From the NCBI GenBank assembly GCA_028823235.1, contig JAPKBW010000015.1, forward strand, positions 1 to 64,000: a stretch of 64,000 nucleotides of DNA, given 5' to 3'. Positions 36,157 to 45,852 of the stretch are shown one piece after another. Source of the DNA: Longimicrobiales bacterium. GTDB taxonomy: Bacteria; Gemmatimonadota; Gemmatimonadetes; Longimicrobiales; Gaopeijiaceae. Both the position numbers and the translations under genes were made by a program. The notes under the pieces are model-generated. The model made no database searches. It saw only the letters and a program-made list of their open reading frames with translations, and was not told the origin of the DNA. Each line of letters begins with the position of its first letter. Positions within the stretch are counted from its first letter, which is position 1.

Positions 36157-36753
36157 ATGAGAGTGAGTCGAGCTACAACGGCCATGCTCGCGCTGTCGGC
36201 TTCCGTGCCCCAGGTACTTTGGGCGCAGGGTGGCGGAGAGGGTGGAGGAGGTCTGTACGATATCAATACGGGTCTGAGCGCCTGGACGCTGGTCGTATTC
36301 GGCATCCTCGTGTTCATCCTCGGTAAGTACGCTTGGAAGCCGATCTTGGCGGCGGTCGAGGCCAGGGAGAAGGGCATTCAGGCTGCTCTGGATGGGGCTG
36401 CGGCCCGCAACAAAGAAGCGGCTGGATTGTTGGCCGAGCACAAGGAGCAGTTGGCGGACGCGCGTCGTCAGGCCAACGAGTTGATCGCGGAAGGCAAGGC
36501 TGTCGGCGAAACAGTGCGAAAGGACATCGAGGAAAAGGCACGTGCCGAAGCACAGAGCATCGTGGATCGGGCGCTTGCGGAGATCGAGCGCGAGCGGGAT
36601 GCGGCACTCGATATTCTCCGAAAGGAATCCGTCGAACTCGCGCTTGCGGCGGCCTCACGCCTGATCCAGGAGAATTTTGATCAGGCGAAGGATCGCCAGC
36701 TCGTCGAGCGGTATCTGAGTGAGCTCGGGGCCGGTGGGCGAGTAGACACGTGA
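36157..36753 (+). CDS. atpF: ATP synthase F0 subunit b, with an N-terminal export-signal-like segment
   Basis: Peripheral stalk subunit of 198 residues. The first 24 residues (ATTAMLALSASVPQVLWAQG) look like a cleavable signal peptide, then a Gly-rich linker, and then the usual anchor LSAWTLVVFGILVFILGKYAWKPIL and a long charged coiled coil (about 60-190). A signal-like extension on subunit b is unusual compared with E. coli. Start ATG 36157 is chosen because no later ATG precedes the anchor. It overlaps atpH by GTGA. Confidence 0.94.
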   Translation: MRVSRATTAMLALSASVPQVLWAQGGGEGGGGLYDINTGLSAWTLVVFGILVFILGKYAWKPILAAVEAREKGIQAALDGAAARNKEAAGLLAEHKEQLADARRQANELIAEGKAVGETVRKDIEEKARAEAQSIVDRALAEIERERDAALDILRKESVELALAAASRLIQENFDQAKDRQLVERYLSELGAGGRVDT

Positions 36754-37322
36754 GAGATGAGACCGTAGCGAAGAATTACGCCGAGGCGCTCTTCGAGCTC
36801 GCGGGTCGTAATGATGCGCTGCAGGGGTATGGCGATGCGATTGAGACGATGGCCTCGTTTGTTGACAGGGATCCGAAGTTTCGGGTTTTCCTAGAGACAC
36901 CCCGGATCGACGATGCCGACAAGAAAGAAGTCGTACGCAAAGCCTTTGGCGAAGCCTTGCCGAAGCATGTCGTGAACTTCGTTCTCGTAACGATCGACAA
37001 GCGCCGCCAGCGGTTGCTTCGCTCGATCGCGGCGCAGTACCACGCGCTTCTCGATGCCCACATGGGTCGAGCGCACGTTCAGGTGACAGTGGCTCGTCCG
37101 ACCGATGATGCTACGAAGACGATGATCGCTGAGAAGATGTCGGCGATTCTCGGGATGGAAGCGATTCCCCATGTCCGGATTGATCCCGGCATTATCGGGG
37201 GACTCGTTGTTCGCACAGGAGACACGATTTACGACGGATCGATTCGCCGCCGCCTCGACGGAATGCGTCGACGGTTGCTTCAGGCTCCGCTGCCCGCCGC
37301 CGGCGGTGCAGCCGAAGCTTGA
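36750..37322 (+). CDS. atpH: ATP synthase F1 subunit delta
   Basis: Joins the F1 head to the peripheral stalk. The 190-residue protein has the typical N-terminal helical bundle (VAKNYAEALFELAGRNDAL), FVLVTIDKRRQRLLRSIAAQYHALLD and the C-terminal VRIDPGIIGGLVVRTGDTIYDGSIRRRLDGMRRRL. GTG start overlaps the atpF stop. 30 bases separate it from atpA. Confidence 0.95.
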   Translation: MRDETVAKNYAEALFELAGRNDALQGYGDAIETMASFVDRDPKFRVFLETPRIDDADKKEVVRKAFGEALPKHVVNFVLVTIDKRRQRLLRSIAAQYHALLDAHMGRAHVQVTVARPTDDATKTMIAEKMSAILGMEAIPHVRIDPGIIGGLVVRTGDTIYDGSIRRRLDGMRRRLLQAPLPAAGGAAEA

Positions 37323-37352
37323 TCGATTCATAACTCTTAGGACCACATAGAG

Positions 37353-38918
37353 ATGGCCAACGACTCCCAGCTCCGCGCCAGCGAGATCAAGGACGTCCTT
37401 CTCAACGAGATTGAGCGCTACGAGGACGAGCTTCAGGCCGAGGAAATCGGCGAAGTCCTTGAGGTGAAGGATGGTATCGCTCGTATCTACGGACTCACGA
37501 AGGCGATGGCGTCGGAGATGCTCGAGATCACCTCGTCAACCTCCGGTGACACCGTTACCGCGCTCGCGTTGAACCTCGAAGAGGACAACATTGGCGCGGT
37601 CATCATGGGTGACTGGACGAGTCTCCATGAGGGCGACCAGGTCCGCCGGACGGGCCGCGTGCTCGATATCCCGGTCGGGCCGGGGTACCTAGGCCGAGTC
37701 GTCGACTCGCTGGGTGAGCCGCAGGATGGACACGGACCGATCGACGGAATCGACGGCTCGCGCCAGATCGACATCGTGGCGCCGGGCATCGTGAAGAGGC
37801 AGCCGGTCAGCCAGCCGATGCAGACGGGCATCAAGGCCATCGATTCGATGATCCCGGTTGGTCGTGGACAGCGCGAGCTGATCATCGGGGATCGCGGGAC
37901 GGGCAAGACGGCCGTCGCGGTGGATGCGATCATCAACCAGAAGAACACTGACGTCATCTGCATCTACTGCGCGATCGGTCAGCGGGCCGGTAAGGTGCGT
38001 AGCGTGGTGGAGACGCTGCGTGAGCACGGGGCGATGGACTACACGATCGTCGTGACTTCGAACGCGTCCGATCCGGCGCCCATGCAGTACATCGCACCCT
38101 ACGCAGCGACGGCGCTCGGTGAGTACTTCATGTGGCAAGGCAAGCATGTTCTCGTCGTCTACGACGATCTCTCGAAGCAGGCTCAGGCGTATCGTCAGTT
38201 GTCGCTGATTCTCCGCCGGCCTCCGGGACGTGAAGCGTATCCCGGTGACGTCTTCTATCTCCACTCCCGGCTATTGGAGCGCGCCGCCAAGCTCTCTGAT
38301 GAGATGGGTGGCGGGTCGCTTACCGCCCTTCCGATCGTTGAGACGCAGGGTGGCGACGTGTCGGCGTATATCCCGACCAACGTCATTTCGATTACGGATG
38401 GTCAAATTTTCCTTGAGCCAGACTTGTTCAACTCAGGGGTCCGCCCAGCGGTCAACGTCGGAATTTCGGTGTCACGAGTTGGTGGTGCAGCCCAAATCAA
38501 GGGCATGAAGAAGGTCGCGGGACGCCTTCGTCTCGATTTGGCTCAGTACCGCGAGCTTGAAGCCTTTGCCCAGTTCGGCTCTGACTTGGATCCCATAACC
38601 CAGCGTCAGCTGGCCCGGGGTGCGCGGACCGTGGAGATGCTGAAGCAGCCGCAATACCAGCCGATGGCGGTGGAGAATCAGGTCGCGGTGATCTACGCAG
38701 TGACTAACGGTCTGCTCGATGACATCGAAGTGTTGAAGGTTCGTGATTGGGAGCGCGGCTTCCATGAGACCATGGGCGCGAAGCATCAGGACATCCTGGA
38801 TGGCATCCGCACCGGTGGTCAGCTCACGGATGAGCTGACCAAGCAACTGGTCGCAGCGATCGAGGCGTTCAACGCTTCATTTATGGCTGAGCAGGAAGCT
38901 CTCATGACCTCGGCCTGA
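37353..38918 (+). CDS. atpA: ATP synthase F1 subunit alpha
   Basis: Non-catalytic nucleotide-binding subunit of the F1 hexamer. 521 residues with P-loop [38 protein letters not shown], the [20 protein letters not shown] arch and [17 protein letters not shown] with the arginine finger region. N-terminal [15 protein letters not shown] is the delta-binding helix. High similarity in all blocks; length is standard. Confidence 0.98.
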   Translation: MANDSQLRASEIKDVLLNEIERYEDELQAEEIGEVLEVKDGIARIYGLTKAMASEMLEITSSTSGDTVTALALNLEEDNIGAVIMGDWTSLHEGDQVRRTGRVLDIPVGPGYLGRVVDSLGEPQDGHGPIDGIDGSRQIDIVAPGIVKRQPVSQPMQTGIKAIDSMIPVGRGQRELIIGDRGTGKTAVAVDAIINQKNTDVICIYCAIGQRAGKVRSVVETLREHGAMDYTIVVTSNASDPAPMQYIAPYAATALGEYFMWQGKHVLVVYDDLSKQAQAYRQLSLILRRPPGREAYPGDVFYLHSRLLERAAKLSDEMGGGSLTALPIVETQGGDVSAYIPTNVISITDGQIFLEPDLFNSGVRPAVNVGISVSRVGGAAQIKGMKKVAGRLRLDLAQYRELEAFAQFGSDLDPITQRQLARGARTVEMLKQPQYQPMAVENQVAVIYAVTNGLLDDIEVLKVRDWERGFHETMGAKHQDILDGIRTGGQLTDELTKQLVAAIEAFNASFMAEQEALMTSA

Positions 38919-38956
38919 CGCAGACCACTTCGACCAGATAAAGAGGGAGAGACGAC

Positions 38957-39817
38957 GTGGCAGGCGACGCGGACGTAAAACGCCGGATCAAGTCAGTTGA
39001 GAACACTCGACAGATCACGCGCACTATGGAGCTTGTGGCGACTTCGAAGTTGAAGCGCGCGACGGACCGAGTGCATGCGGCGCGTCCTTATGCGGATGCG
39101 CTCCACGAGATCGTAGGGGGGCTGTACTCCCCGGAGCTGAGTGAAAAGTACCCGATCCTTCGCCGTCCGGACGAGGTGAAGCGGGCTGCAGTTCTGTTGC
39201 TCACTGCGAATCGCGGACTCTGCGGTGGGTTCAATTCGAACCTGATCAAGCAGGCCCGGAACGTCATGGACGACCTTCGGGGGCAGGGAATTGAGGTGGA
39301 GCTGCACATCGCTGGAAAGAAGGGCGTGGCGTACTTCCGTTTTCGTGGTGAAGAGATCACGACGGAGCGGATCGACGTCAGCGACCATCCGACGGTGGAA
39401 GATGCGGAACAGATTGTTGCCCCCGTACGAGATCGTTTCGAGAACGGTGACGTGGACGCGGTCTACCTCGTCAGTTCGAAATTTTACTCGGCGATGTCCA
39501 CTCCGCCGTACACGCGTGATCTCCTGCCGATCACCGGTGAAGAAGGCGCGTCGTCAGCGGATGTCTATATCCTGTCGCCGAGTGGGGACATGATTCTGGA
39601 AAGGATTCTCCCAGCGTACATCCGCAACGCCGTCTACACGGCGCTGGTGGAGAACGCCGCCGGGGAGCAGGGCGCCCGGCGCGCGGCGATGAAAAGTGCA
39701 ACCGATAACGCCGGTGATGTGCTTGAGCACCTCACTCGGTCCTACAACCGGGCCCGTCAGGCCCAGATCACGCAGGAGATCGCCGAGATTGTCGGCGGCT
39801 CCGCCGCCCTCGAGTAG
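38957..39817 (+). CDS. atpG: ATP synthase F1 subunit gamma
   Basis: Central rotor shaft. The 286-residue protein starts at GTG 38957 (GAGGGAGAG upstream) and has the paired N-terminal helix (KRRIKSVENTRQITRTMELVA), LLTANRGLCGGFNSNLIKQA and the C-terminal ARRAAMKSATDNAGDVLEHL and YNRARQAQITQEIAEIVGGSAAL. Fifteen bases separate it from atpD. Confidence 0.97.
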   Translation: MAGDADVKRRIKSVENTRQITRTMELVATSKLKRATDRVHAARPYADALHEIVGGLYSPELSEKYPILRRPDEVKRAAVLLLTANRGLCGGFNSNLIKQARNVMDDLRGQGIEVELHIAGKKGVAYFRFRGEEITTERIDVSDHPTVEDAEQIVAPVRDRFENGDVDAVYLVSSKFYSAMSTPPYTRDLLPITGEEGASSADVYILSPSGDMILERILPAYIRNAVYTALVENAAGEQGARRAAMKSATDNAGDVLEHLTRSYNRARQAQITQEIAEIVGGSAALE

Positions 39818-41266
<1,449 letters not shown>

Positions 41267-41269
41267 AAC

Positions 41270-41581
41270 ATGGCCTCGCTGAACGTGCGCGTCGTGTCGC
41301 CTGACCAGATCGTCTTCGAGGGCGAGGCGTCCGCGCTCGTTGCTCCTGCCTGGGACGGGCAGGTTGGCGTTCTTCCGGGGCATGCTCCGATGCTGACACT
41401 TATCGGATCCGGTGAACTAAGTGTCGATCGTCCCGGTGGCGGGACCGACACCTTCCATGTGGCCGGCGGGGTGCTCAAGGTCGAGCGGAATACCGTCACG
41501 CTCCTCACCGAATACGCTGGTGATGAGCCGGCTCCGGCGGAGCTGGCCGTTTCTGTGGCTGTGACCGAGGACACTGAGTAG
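41270..41581 (+). CDS. atpC: ATP synthase F1 subunit epsilon, beta-sandwich only
   Basis: Contacts gamma and the c-ring. Only 103 residues: VRVVSPDQIVFEGEASALVAP, WDGQVGVLPGHAPMLT and the remaining strands make the N-terminal beta sandwich. The C-terminal two-helix domain of typical 130-140-residue subunits, responsible for inhibiting ATP hydrolysis, is missing; the last 20 residues are acidic and proline-rich. The stop is genuine within an intact operon, so this is a short form, not a frameshift. Confidence 0.93.
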   Translation: MASLNVRVVSPDQIVFEGEASALVAPAWDGQVGVLPGHAPMLTLIGSGELSVDRPGGGTDTFHVAGGVLKVERNTVTLLTEYAGDEPAPAELAVSVAVTEDTE

Positions 41582-41594
41582 AGGGGACGTCAGT

Positions 41595-42002
41595 GTGACA
41601 ACCGACATTGCGATCACCGAGCGAGGGACCGTCGTCAGTTGCGGGGATTCACGGAATTTTGAGCGGACCCACGAAGCAATCGCTGCTCTCGCAGCTAGTA
41701 AGGGATTCTCAGAGGATCTTCCGACCGTATGGGATTTGTCTGCCGTTACCCCGGGAATCCTCTCAGCCGATCACATGCGAGCATTCTCTGCTCCCGTGTC
41801 CAGGGTTAGGGAGGGAACCGCTCGTCCACGCGTCGATGTGGTGGCGCTTCATGATGCGGTGTTCGGTGAAGTAAAAATGTTCACCGTCGTGAATGCTGAC
41901 CGGATTCAGGCTGCACTTCCAGTCTGTCGCGACATCGAAGAGGCGAAGGTCGGGGCTTTCTCGCTGGATGACGGCGCCGGCGCGGACGCTAGCCACCAAT
42001 GA
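41595..42002 (+). CDS. Hypothetical protein, STAS/SEC14-like fold suspected
   Basis: A 135-residue protein from a GTG start 13 bases after atpC, with GAGGGG upstream. The pattern is an N-terminal beta strand pair (ITERGTVVSCGDS), a helix, VWDLSAVTPGILSADHMRAF, VDVVALHDAVFGEVKMFTVV and a final helix, reminiscent of small STAS/SpoIIAA-like proteins with an LWDLR-type strand. No phosphorylatable serine motif is visible. The identification is weak. Its stop overlaps the PHP gene (ATGA), so the two probably share regulation. Confidence 0.65.
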   Translation: MTTDIAITERGTVVSCGDSRNFERTHEAIAALAASKGFSEDLPTVWDLSAVTPGILSADHMRAFSAPVSRVREGTARPRVDVVALHDAVFGEVKMFTVVNADRIQAALPVCRDIEEAKVGAFSLDDGAGADASHQ

Positions 42003-42817
42003 AGCTCGACCTCCACATCCACACCACTGCCTCAGATGGATCGTGGTCTCCGGCTGCCATCGTCCACGCGGCGGTCGAGGGCGGCTTGGATGTCATCTCT
42101 ATCACCGATCACGATACGACGGCTGCGGTCGCGTCTGCGCAGGAAGCGGCAGGCTCGGCCCGTCTGCAGGTGATCCCCGGCATCGAGGTGTCTTCGACGC
42201 ATGTCGGGCGCGACATCCATGTCCTTGGGTATTTCGTGGATCCGGGATCTGACGCCATGCAGGGACATGCGGTTCGAGCTGGGCGCCGTCGAGAGAGTCG
42301 AATGAAGGAGATGATCGAGCGACTGGACGCCCAGGGCGTCCATGTGACCTTCGCCGATGTAGAGCGGGCAGCTGGCCCCGACCGCGTCGTCATTGGTCGC
42401 CCCCATCTGGCTAAAGCGCTGGTGGAGGCCGGGTACGCTTCATCGTCGCCGGAGACCTTTCGTACTCTGATAGGCGATAACAACGACGCCTTTGTGCCGA
42501 TGCATCTCCTCGACCCGATGGAGGCGGTCGAGTTGATTTTGGCCTCGGGCGGTGTGCCGATCTGGGCCCATCCTCCGGGAGACATGGTGGATGGGCTGCT
42601 GCCACTGATGAAGGAAGCGGGGCTCAGGGGTCTGGAAGTCTACCGTCCGAGGACCAAGCGCACAGACCTGCTCAGGCTTGAATCGATCTGCAAATCGACC
42701 GGGCTCTTGATGAGTGGTGGATCGGACTGGCACAATCCGGACTATGGAACGGCCTTGGGCGACTTCCACGTGGACGCGAATGAGATCGAGGCGTTGCTGA
42801 GGGTGGGCGGGCTCTAG
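41999..42817 (+). CDS. PHP-domain phosphoesterase (TrpH/YciV, RNase AM-like)
   Basis: Metal-dependent phosphoesterase of 272 residues. Metal-binding motifs are MKLDLHIHTTASDGS (H6, H8), ITDHDTT, GIEVSST (Glu), IWAHPP and the C-terminal GGSDWHNP, an arrangement like the E. coli YciV enzymes that act on 3',5'-nucleotide bisphosphates and RNA 5' ends. Activity is inferred from the family only. Coupled to the small protein upstream by a 4-base overlap; converges with thiE. Confidence 0.9.
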   Translation: MKLDLHIHTTASDGSWSPAAIVHAAVEGGLDVISITDHDTTAAVASAQEAAGSARLQVIPGIEVSSTHVGRDIHVLGYFVDPGSDAMQGHAVRAGRRRESRMKEMIERLDAQGVHVTFADVERAAGPDRVVIGRPHLAKALVEAGYASSSPETFRTLIGDNNDAFVPMHLLDPMEAVELILASGGVPIWAHPPGDMVDGLLPLMKEAGLRGLEVYRPRTKRTDLLRLESICKSTGLLMSGGSDWHNPDYGTALGDFHVDANEIEALLRVGGL

Positions 42818-42858
42818 AAGCAGGGAAGTCCAGCCCCTTCCGTTAGTAGGTCCGCGCG

Positions 42859-43497
42859 TCAGCTGAAGGGTCGGAGTAATGCACGCACTGCCTCGCTCGG
42901 ATCCGGGGCACCCATGACCGCCCTGATCACCGCGACCCCTGCGGCACCCGTCTCGTCAGCGATCTCTCTCGACCTGACCACTGTGACGCCGCCGATTCCG
43001 ACGACGGGTACATCTACTGCCAGTATGACTTGTTCCAGTCGGTCGATTCCGATCGCCTCGCCCGCATCGGATTTGGTGGCGGTCCGATAAACGGTTCCAC
43101 ATCCGAGATAGTCGGCGCCCTCGGAGACGAGGCGGTGAGCCTCTTCGGGATCGTCCGTGGAGGTGCCGATGAGAAAGCGTTTCGGCACAATGGGTCGTAT
43201 CGCCGCGACGGGAATATCGTCTGGCCCGACATGCACTCCGTCCGCACCGATGGCGAGCGCAACGTCTAGGCGGTCGTTGATGAAGAGCAGGGCCCCCGCT
43301 GCACGAGTGAGCGGGAGAAGAGCCCGACCGGTGGCAGCCAGTTCCCGAGCTGGCGCGGTTTTGTCACGTAGCTGAATCGAGGGTGCACCAGCGGAGACCG
43401 CCGCCTGCACGACGTCGAGGACGGTTCGTGGCTTCGCGATGTCAGCGTCGGTGATGACGATCAGCCGGAGACGGTCACGGAGATTAGCGGTCGTCAT
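42859..43497 (-). CDS. thiE: Thiamine-phosphate synthase
   Basis: Joins HMP-PP and thiazole phosphate. The 212-residue TIM-barrel protein has PSIQLRDKTAPARELAATG, LLFINDRLDVALAIGADGVHVGPDD, LIGTSTDDPEEAHRLVSEGADYLGCGTVYRTATK (phosphate- and Mg-binding) and PVVGIGGVTV. Last gene of a V4R-ruvX-mltG-thiE unit, 21 bases after mltG. No TPP riboswitch fits in that gap. Confidence 0.94.
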   Translation of the reverse strand: MTTANLRDRLRLIVITDADIAKPRTVLDVVQAAVSAGAPSIQLRDKTAPARELAATGRALLPLTRAAGALLFINDRLDVALAIGADGVHVGPDDIPVAAIRPIVPKRFLIGTSTDDPEEAHRLVSEGADYLGCGTVYRTATKSDAGEAIGIDRLEQVILAVDVPVVGIGGVTVVRSREIADETGAAGVAVIRAVMGAPDPSEAVRALLRPFS

Positions 43498-43518
43498 GCA
43501 CCTGACGATGACCCGGTA

Positions 43519-44505
43519 TCAGGCACCTTCTCTCGCCTTACGGGAGCTGGCTTTGGCGGCGTTGTGCTCAGCCAATGTAGCTGTGAAGACGTGCGATCCG
43601 TCCGGCCATGCGACAAAATACCAGAGATCATGCTCCTCAGGTGTGAGCGCAGCGTCGATGGCAAGTTCGCCTGGCTGGGCGATGGGTCCGGGAGGCAGCC
43701 CAGGCTGGGTGTAGGTGTTGTACGGGTTGTCCGCGACCGAGTCGATGGCCGCGTAGAGCAGCCGAGCCCGATATCCGCCGAGCGCGTAAATTACAGTGGG
43801 GTCAGCCTGGAGCAGCCAATGTTCGCGGATCCGGTTTGCATACACGCCCGCAATTCTGGGCATCTCCGAGACCTGCCTCGCCTCAGTCTGGACGATAGAC
43901 GCCAAAGTGATCACGTCTCTTTCGTTGCGGTCTCCCAGAGCTTCGCGTCGTGCCGGGGTCCAAACCGCCTTATACCGATCAACCATCGCCCCGACCACGG
44001 CGTCCAGCGGGACGCCGCGCGCGAAACGATACGTATCAGGGAAGAGGTAGCCTTCGACCGTGGGTCCAGGCACGCCAAACCGCTGGGCGAGGGCCGGGTC
44101 ACGGAGCGCCGCGACAATCTCTGTTTCGGAGTCGCCCGTGAGCTCCGCGAGCGTGGGGACCATCTGCCAGATGGCGAGCCCTTCGGCGAAGGTGACCGCA
44201 ATCGTCTCTACCCCACCCCGTGTGAGCTGCCGCAGTGCTGATCGGACAGAACTTCCGGTCTCCATTATGTATGTGCCGGCCTTCAGGTCACGATCTGCGC
44301 CCAGGACGCGGGCGTAGAGGTGAAAGCGTTTCGCACTCCCGATCACATGGTGATCTTCAAGGATCCGGGCCACGCGCGGTGAACCGGCTCCTAGTGGGAT
44401 CTCGACGGTGACAGGGGTGCTCGGCCGTTGTTCGACAAAAAAGACTGTGGCCATCGCAACGATCGCGACCGCGGTCGCCAGCCGAACCCTGCTGCCGATT
44501 CTCAC
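43519..44505 (-). CDS. mltG: MltG/YceG endolytic murein transglycosylase
   Basis: Membrane-anchored enzyme that cuts nascent glycan strands. I choose the GTG at 44505, which gives the typical GTGA overlap with ruvX and places the membrane anchor (RLATAVAIVAMATVFFV) at the N terminus; a TTG at 44532 would add 9 residues. LysM-like part (SPRVARILEDHHVIGSAKRF) and the catalytic domain follow, with the glutamate in LASIVQTEAR, LLQADPTVIYAL and NPYNTYTQPGLPPGPIAQPG. The ruvX-mltG neighbourhood is common. Confidence 0.95.
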   Translation of the reverse strand: MRIGSRVRLATAVAIVAMATVFFVEQRPSTPVTVEIPLGAGSPRVARILEDHHVIGSAKRFHLYARVLGADRDLKAGTYIMETGSSVRSALRQLTRGGVETIAVTFAEGLAIWQMVPTLAELTGDSETEIVAALRDPALAQRFGVPGPTVEGYLFPDTYRFARGVPLDAVVGAMVDRYKAVWTPARREALGDRNERDVITLASIVQTEARQVSEMPRIAGVYANRIREHWLLQADPTVIYALGGYRARLLYAAIDSVADNPYNTYTQPGLPPGPIAQPGELAIDAALTPEEHDLWYFVAWPDGSHVFTATLAEHNAAKASSRKAREGA

Positions 44506-44939
44506 CGGGCGATGCCTGGGTTGTCGAGCCAAGCCTGGAGGATCAGCTGTGCAGCGACCGCGTCGACACGCCCCTTCTGCTCCCGGACGTTCTTGGGAAG
44601 ATCCATACTACGGATGGCTCGCTCTGCCCGGACCGAGGTCATACGCTCGTCCACATATGCCACGGGGACACCGAGCCGCTCACCCAGAGTATCCCCCACT
44701 CGCCGGACTTCTGCGCACCAATCGTTCTCCGCGCCGCTCAGTCCGAGGGGCAGCCCGACGATGACATGCCCGACGTTGTGTGCTCGTCCGATTTCCGCCA
44801 TCCGAGAGATCGGGGCGCGCTTCCCAGTTCGGCGTACCAGCGTCTCGAGTGGCGTGGCTAACGTATTCGTTGGATCACTCACCGCGACGCCTACTCTCTT
44901 CTCACCGAAGTCCACACTCATCGCCCGGGAACCGCTCAA
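44502..44939 (-). CDS. ruvX: RuvX/YqgF-family Holliday junction resolvase-like nuclease
   Basis: RNase H-fold protein involved in 16S rRNA 5' processing and proposed in recombination. 145 residues from TTG 44939; an ATG at 44921 would cut into the first strand, RAMSVDFGEKRVGVAVSDP, so TTG is preferred. Further motifs: VIVGLPLGLSGAEN, VDERMTSVRAE and the final acidic motif VDAVAAQLILQAWL. It begins four bases after the V4R gene stop and overlaps mltG. Confidence 0.93.
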   Translation of the reverse strand: MSGSRAMSVDFGEKRVGVAVSDPTNTLATPLETLVRRTGKRAPISRMAEIGRAHNVGHVIVGLPLGLSGAENDWCAEVRRVGDTLGERLGVPVAYVDERMTSVRAERAIRSMDLPKNVREQKGRVDAVAAQLILQAWLDNPGIAR

Positions 44940-44943
44940 GGGA

Positions 44944-45486
44944 TCAGAGAGCCTCGAGGGCGGCGTTCAAGTCCTCGCCCTCGAGAAGGTGTCCGTGGAG
45001 GTTGTGGATCGCCGTCTCAGAGCCGAACGCGAAACCACAGGAGCCATCACCTCGGGTTCGACATTTGACCTCGAGCACCGCAATCGGGCCTCCTGTGAGC
45101 TGTGAGAGAAGGCCGGAGAGAAATCCTGTACTGAAACTACAGGACCCATCAGACGTGACATTATCGGGAGAAGCTTCGGCCCAGTCGGAGGAGCCCAGAA
45201 GCCCGATCCCTGGGTGCGGGTCGCTGCGTGTCAGCGTGCCCCAGCCGCGCTTGGAGAAGTAGTCGGTGAGGTTGGACCAAAAGCCGCTCACACTGAGGTT
45301 GAAAGCGTGGCCTCCCGCCTCCTGATTTACGTTCCCTGCCGCCGCGAGGCCTGCCTGGTACCCTGCGTGGTGGAGGGCACGGACAGTTTCGAGCGCGCCG
45401 GCCGCCTTCGCCAATTCGGTGCGTAGCGAGTCGAAGACAGAGACCGGTATCGCGATCTCGCGGGGTCCTCCACCGTTTCTGCTCAT
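44944..45486 (-). CDS. V4R-domain protein
   Basis: A 180-residue protein whose C-terminal half has the 4-vinyl reductase (V4R) motif: SFSTGFLSGLLSQLTGGPI, VLEVKCRTRGDGSCGFAF. V4R domains bind small hydrophobic ligands or act as sensors in signalling and chlorophyll-related proteins. The N-terminal helix region (LRTELAKAAGALETVRALHHAGYQAG) suggests dimerisation. It starts the V4R-ruvX-mltG-thiE unit; GAGGAGA lies upstream. The ligand is unknown, and linkage to chlorophyll is not supported by neighbours. Confidence 0.87.
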   Translation of the reverse strand: MSRNGGGPREIAIPVSVFDSLRTELAKAAGALETVRALHHAGYQAGLAAAGNVNQEAGGHAFNLSVSGFWSNLTDYFSKRGWGTLTRSDPHPGIGLLGSSDWAEASPDNVTSDGSCSFSTGFLSGLLSQLTGGPIAVLEVKCRTRGDGSCGFAFGSETAIHNLHGHLLEGEDLNAALEAL

Positions 45487-45567
45487 CGGGTCTCCTCGTG
45501 CATGTTCTCTTGGGGCGTGGCATGGCTAATATAAACAACAAAGTGCGACCATCGCTGGAGGCACAAC

Positions 45568-45759
45568 ATGAATTCCGATCAGGAAGGTCTGGTCGTCAGT
45601 TTCGCATTGGGCATCGTGCTCGGTGCGATCATCGGCACGGGAGTGGGGTTGCTTGCTTCGCCTCAGTCGGGGAAGCTTCCCCGACTGACGGTTACTCGTC
45701 GGGCCAGACGAGTCCAGGCGGCGGCATCGGGCAGTCTCGACCACCTCGCCCCGACCTGA
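45568..45759 (+). CDS. Small YtxH-like membrane protein
   Basis: 63 residues. A single transmembrane stretch GLVVSFALGIVLGAIIGTGVGLLASPQSG, followed by a basic tail (TRRARRVQ), is the YtxH pattern of a glycine-rich helix and a PQSG turn. GGAGG lies six bases before ATG 45568, strongly supporting translation. Relatives are stress-associated small envelope proteins; function here is unknown. It is divergent from the V4R gene over 81 bases containing AT-rich -10-like sequence (TAATATAAA at 45527). Confidence 0.75.
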   Translation: MNSDQEGLVVSFALGIVLGAIIGTGVGLLASPQSGKLPRLTVTRRARRVQAAASGSLDHLAPT

Positions 45760-45852
45760 AGGCGAAGATCGACGACGCCGTCTCCGGGGATCAAGAACGG
45801 GTCGGGTAAAAAGCGACTCAGCTCCTCGACCGTTCGTGCCCAAAGATGTGGC

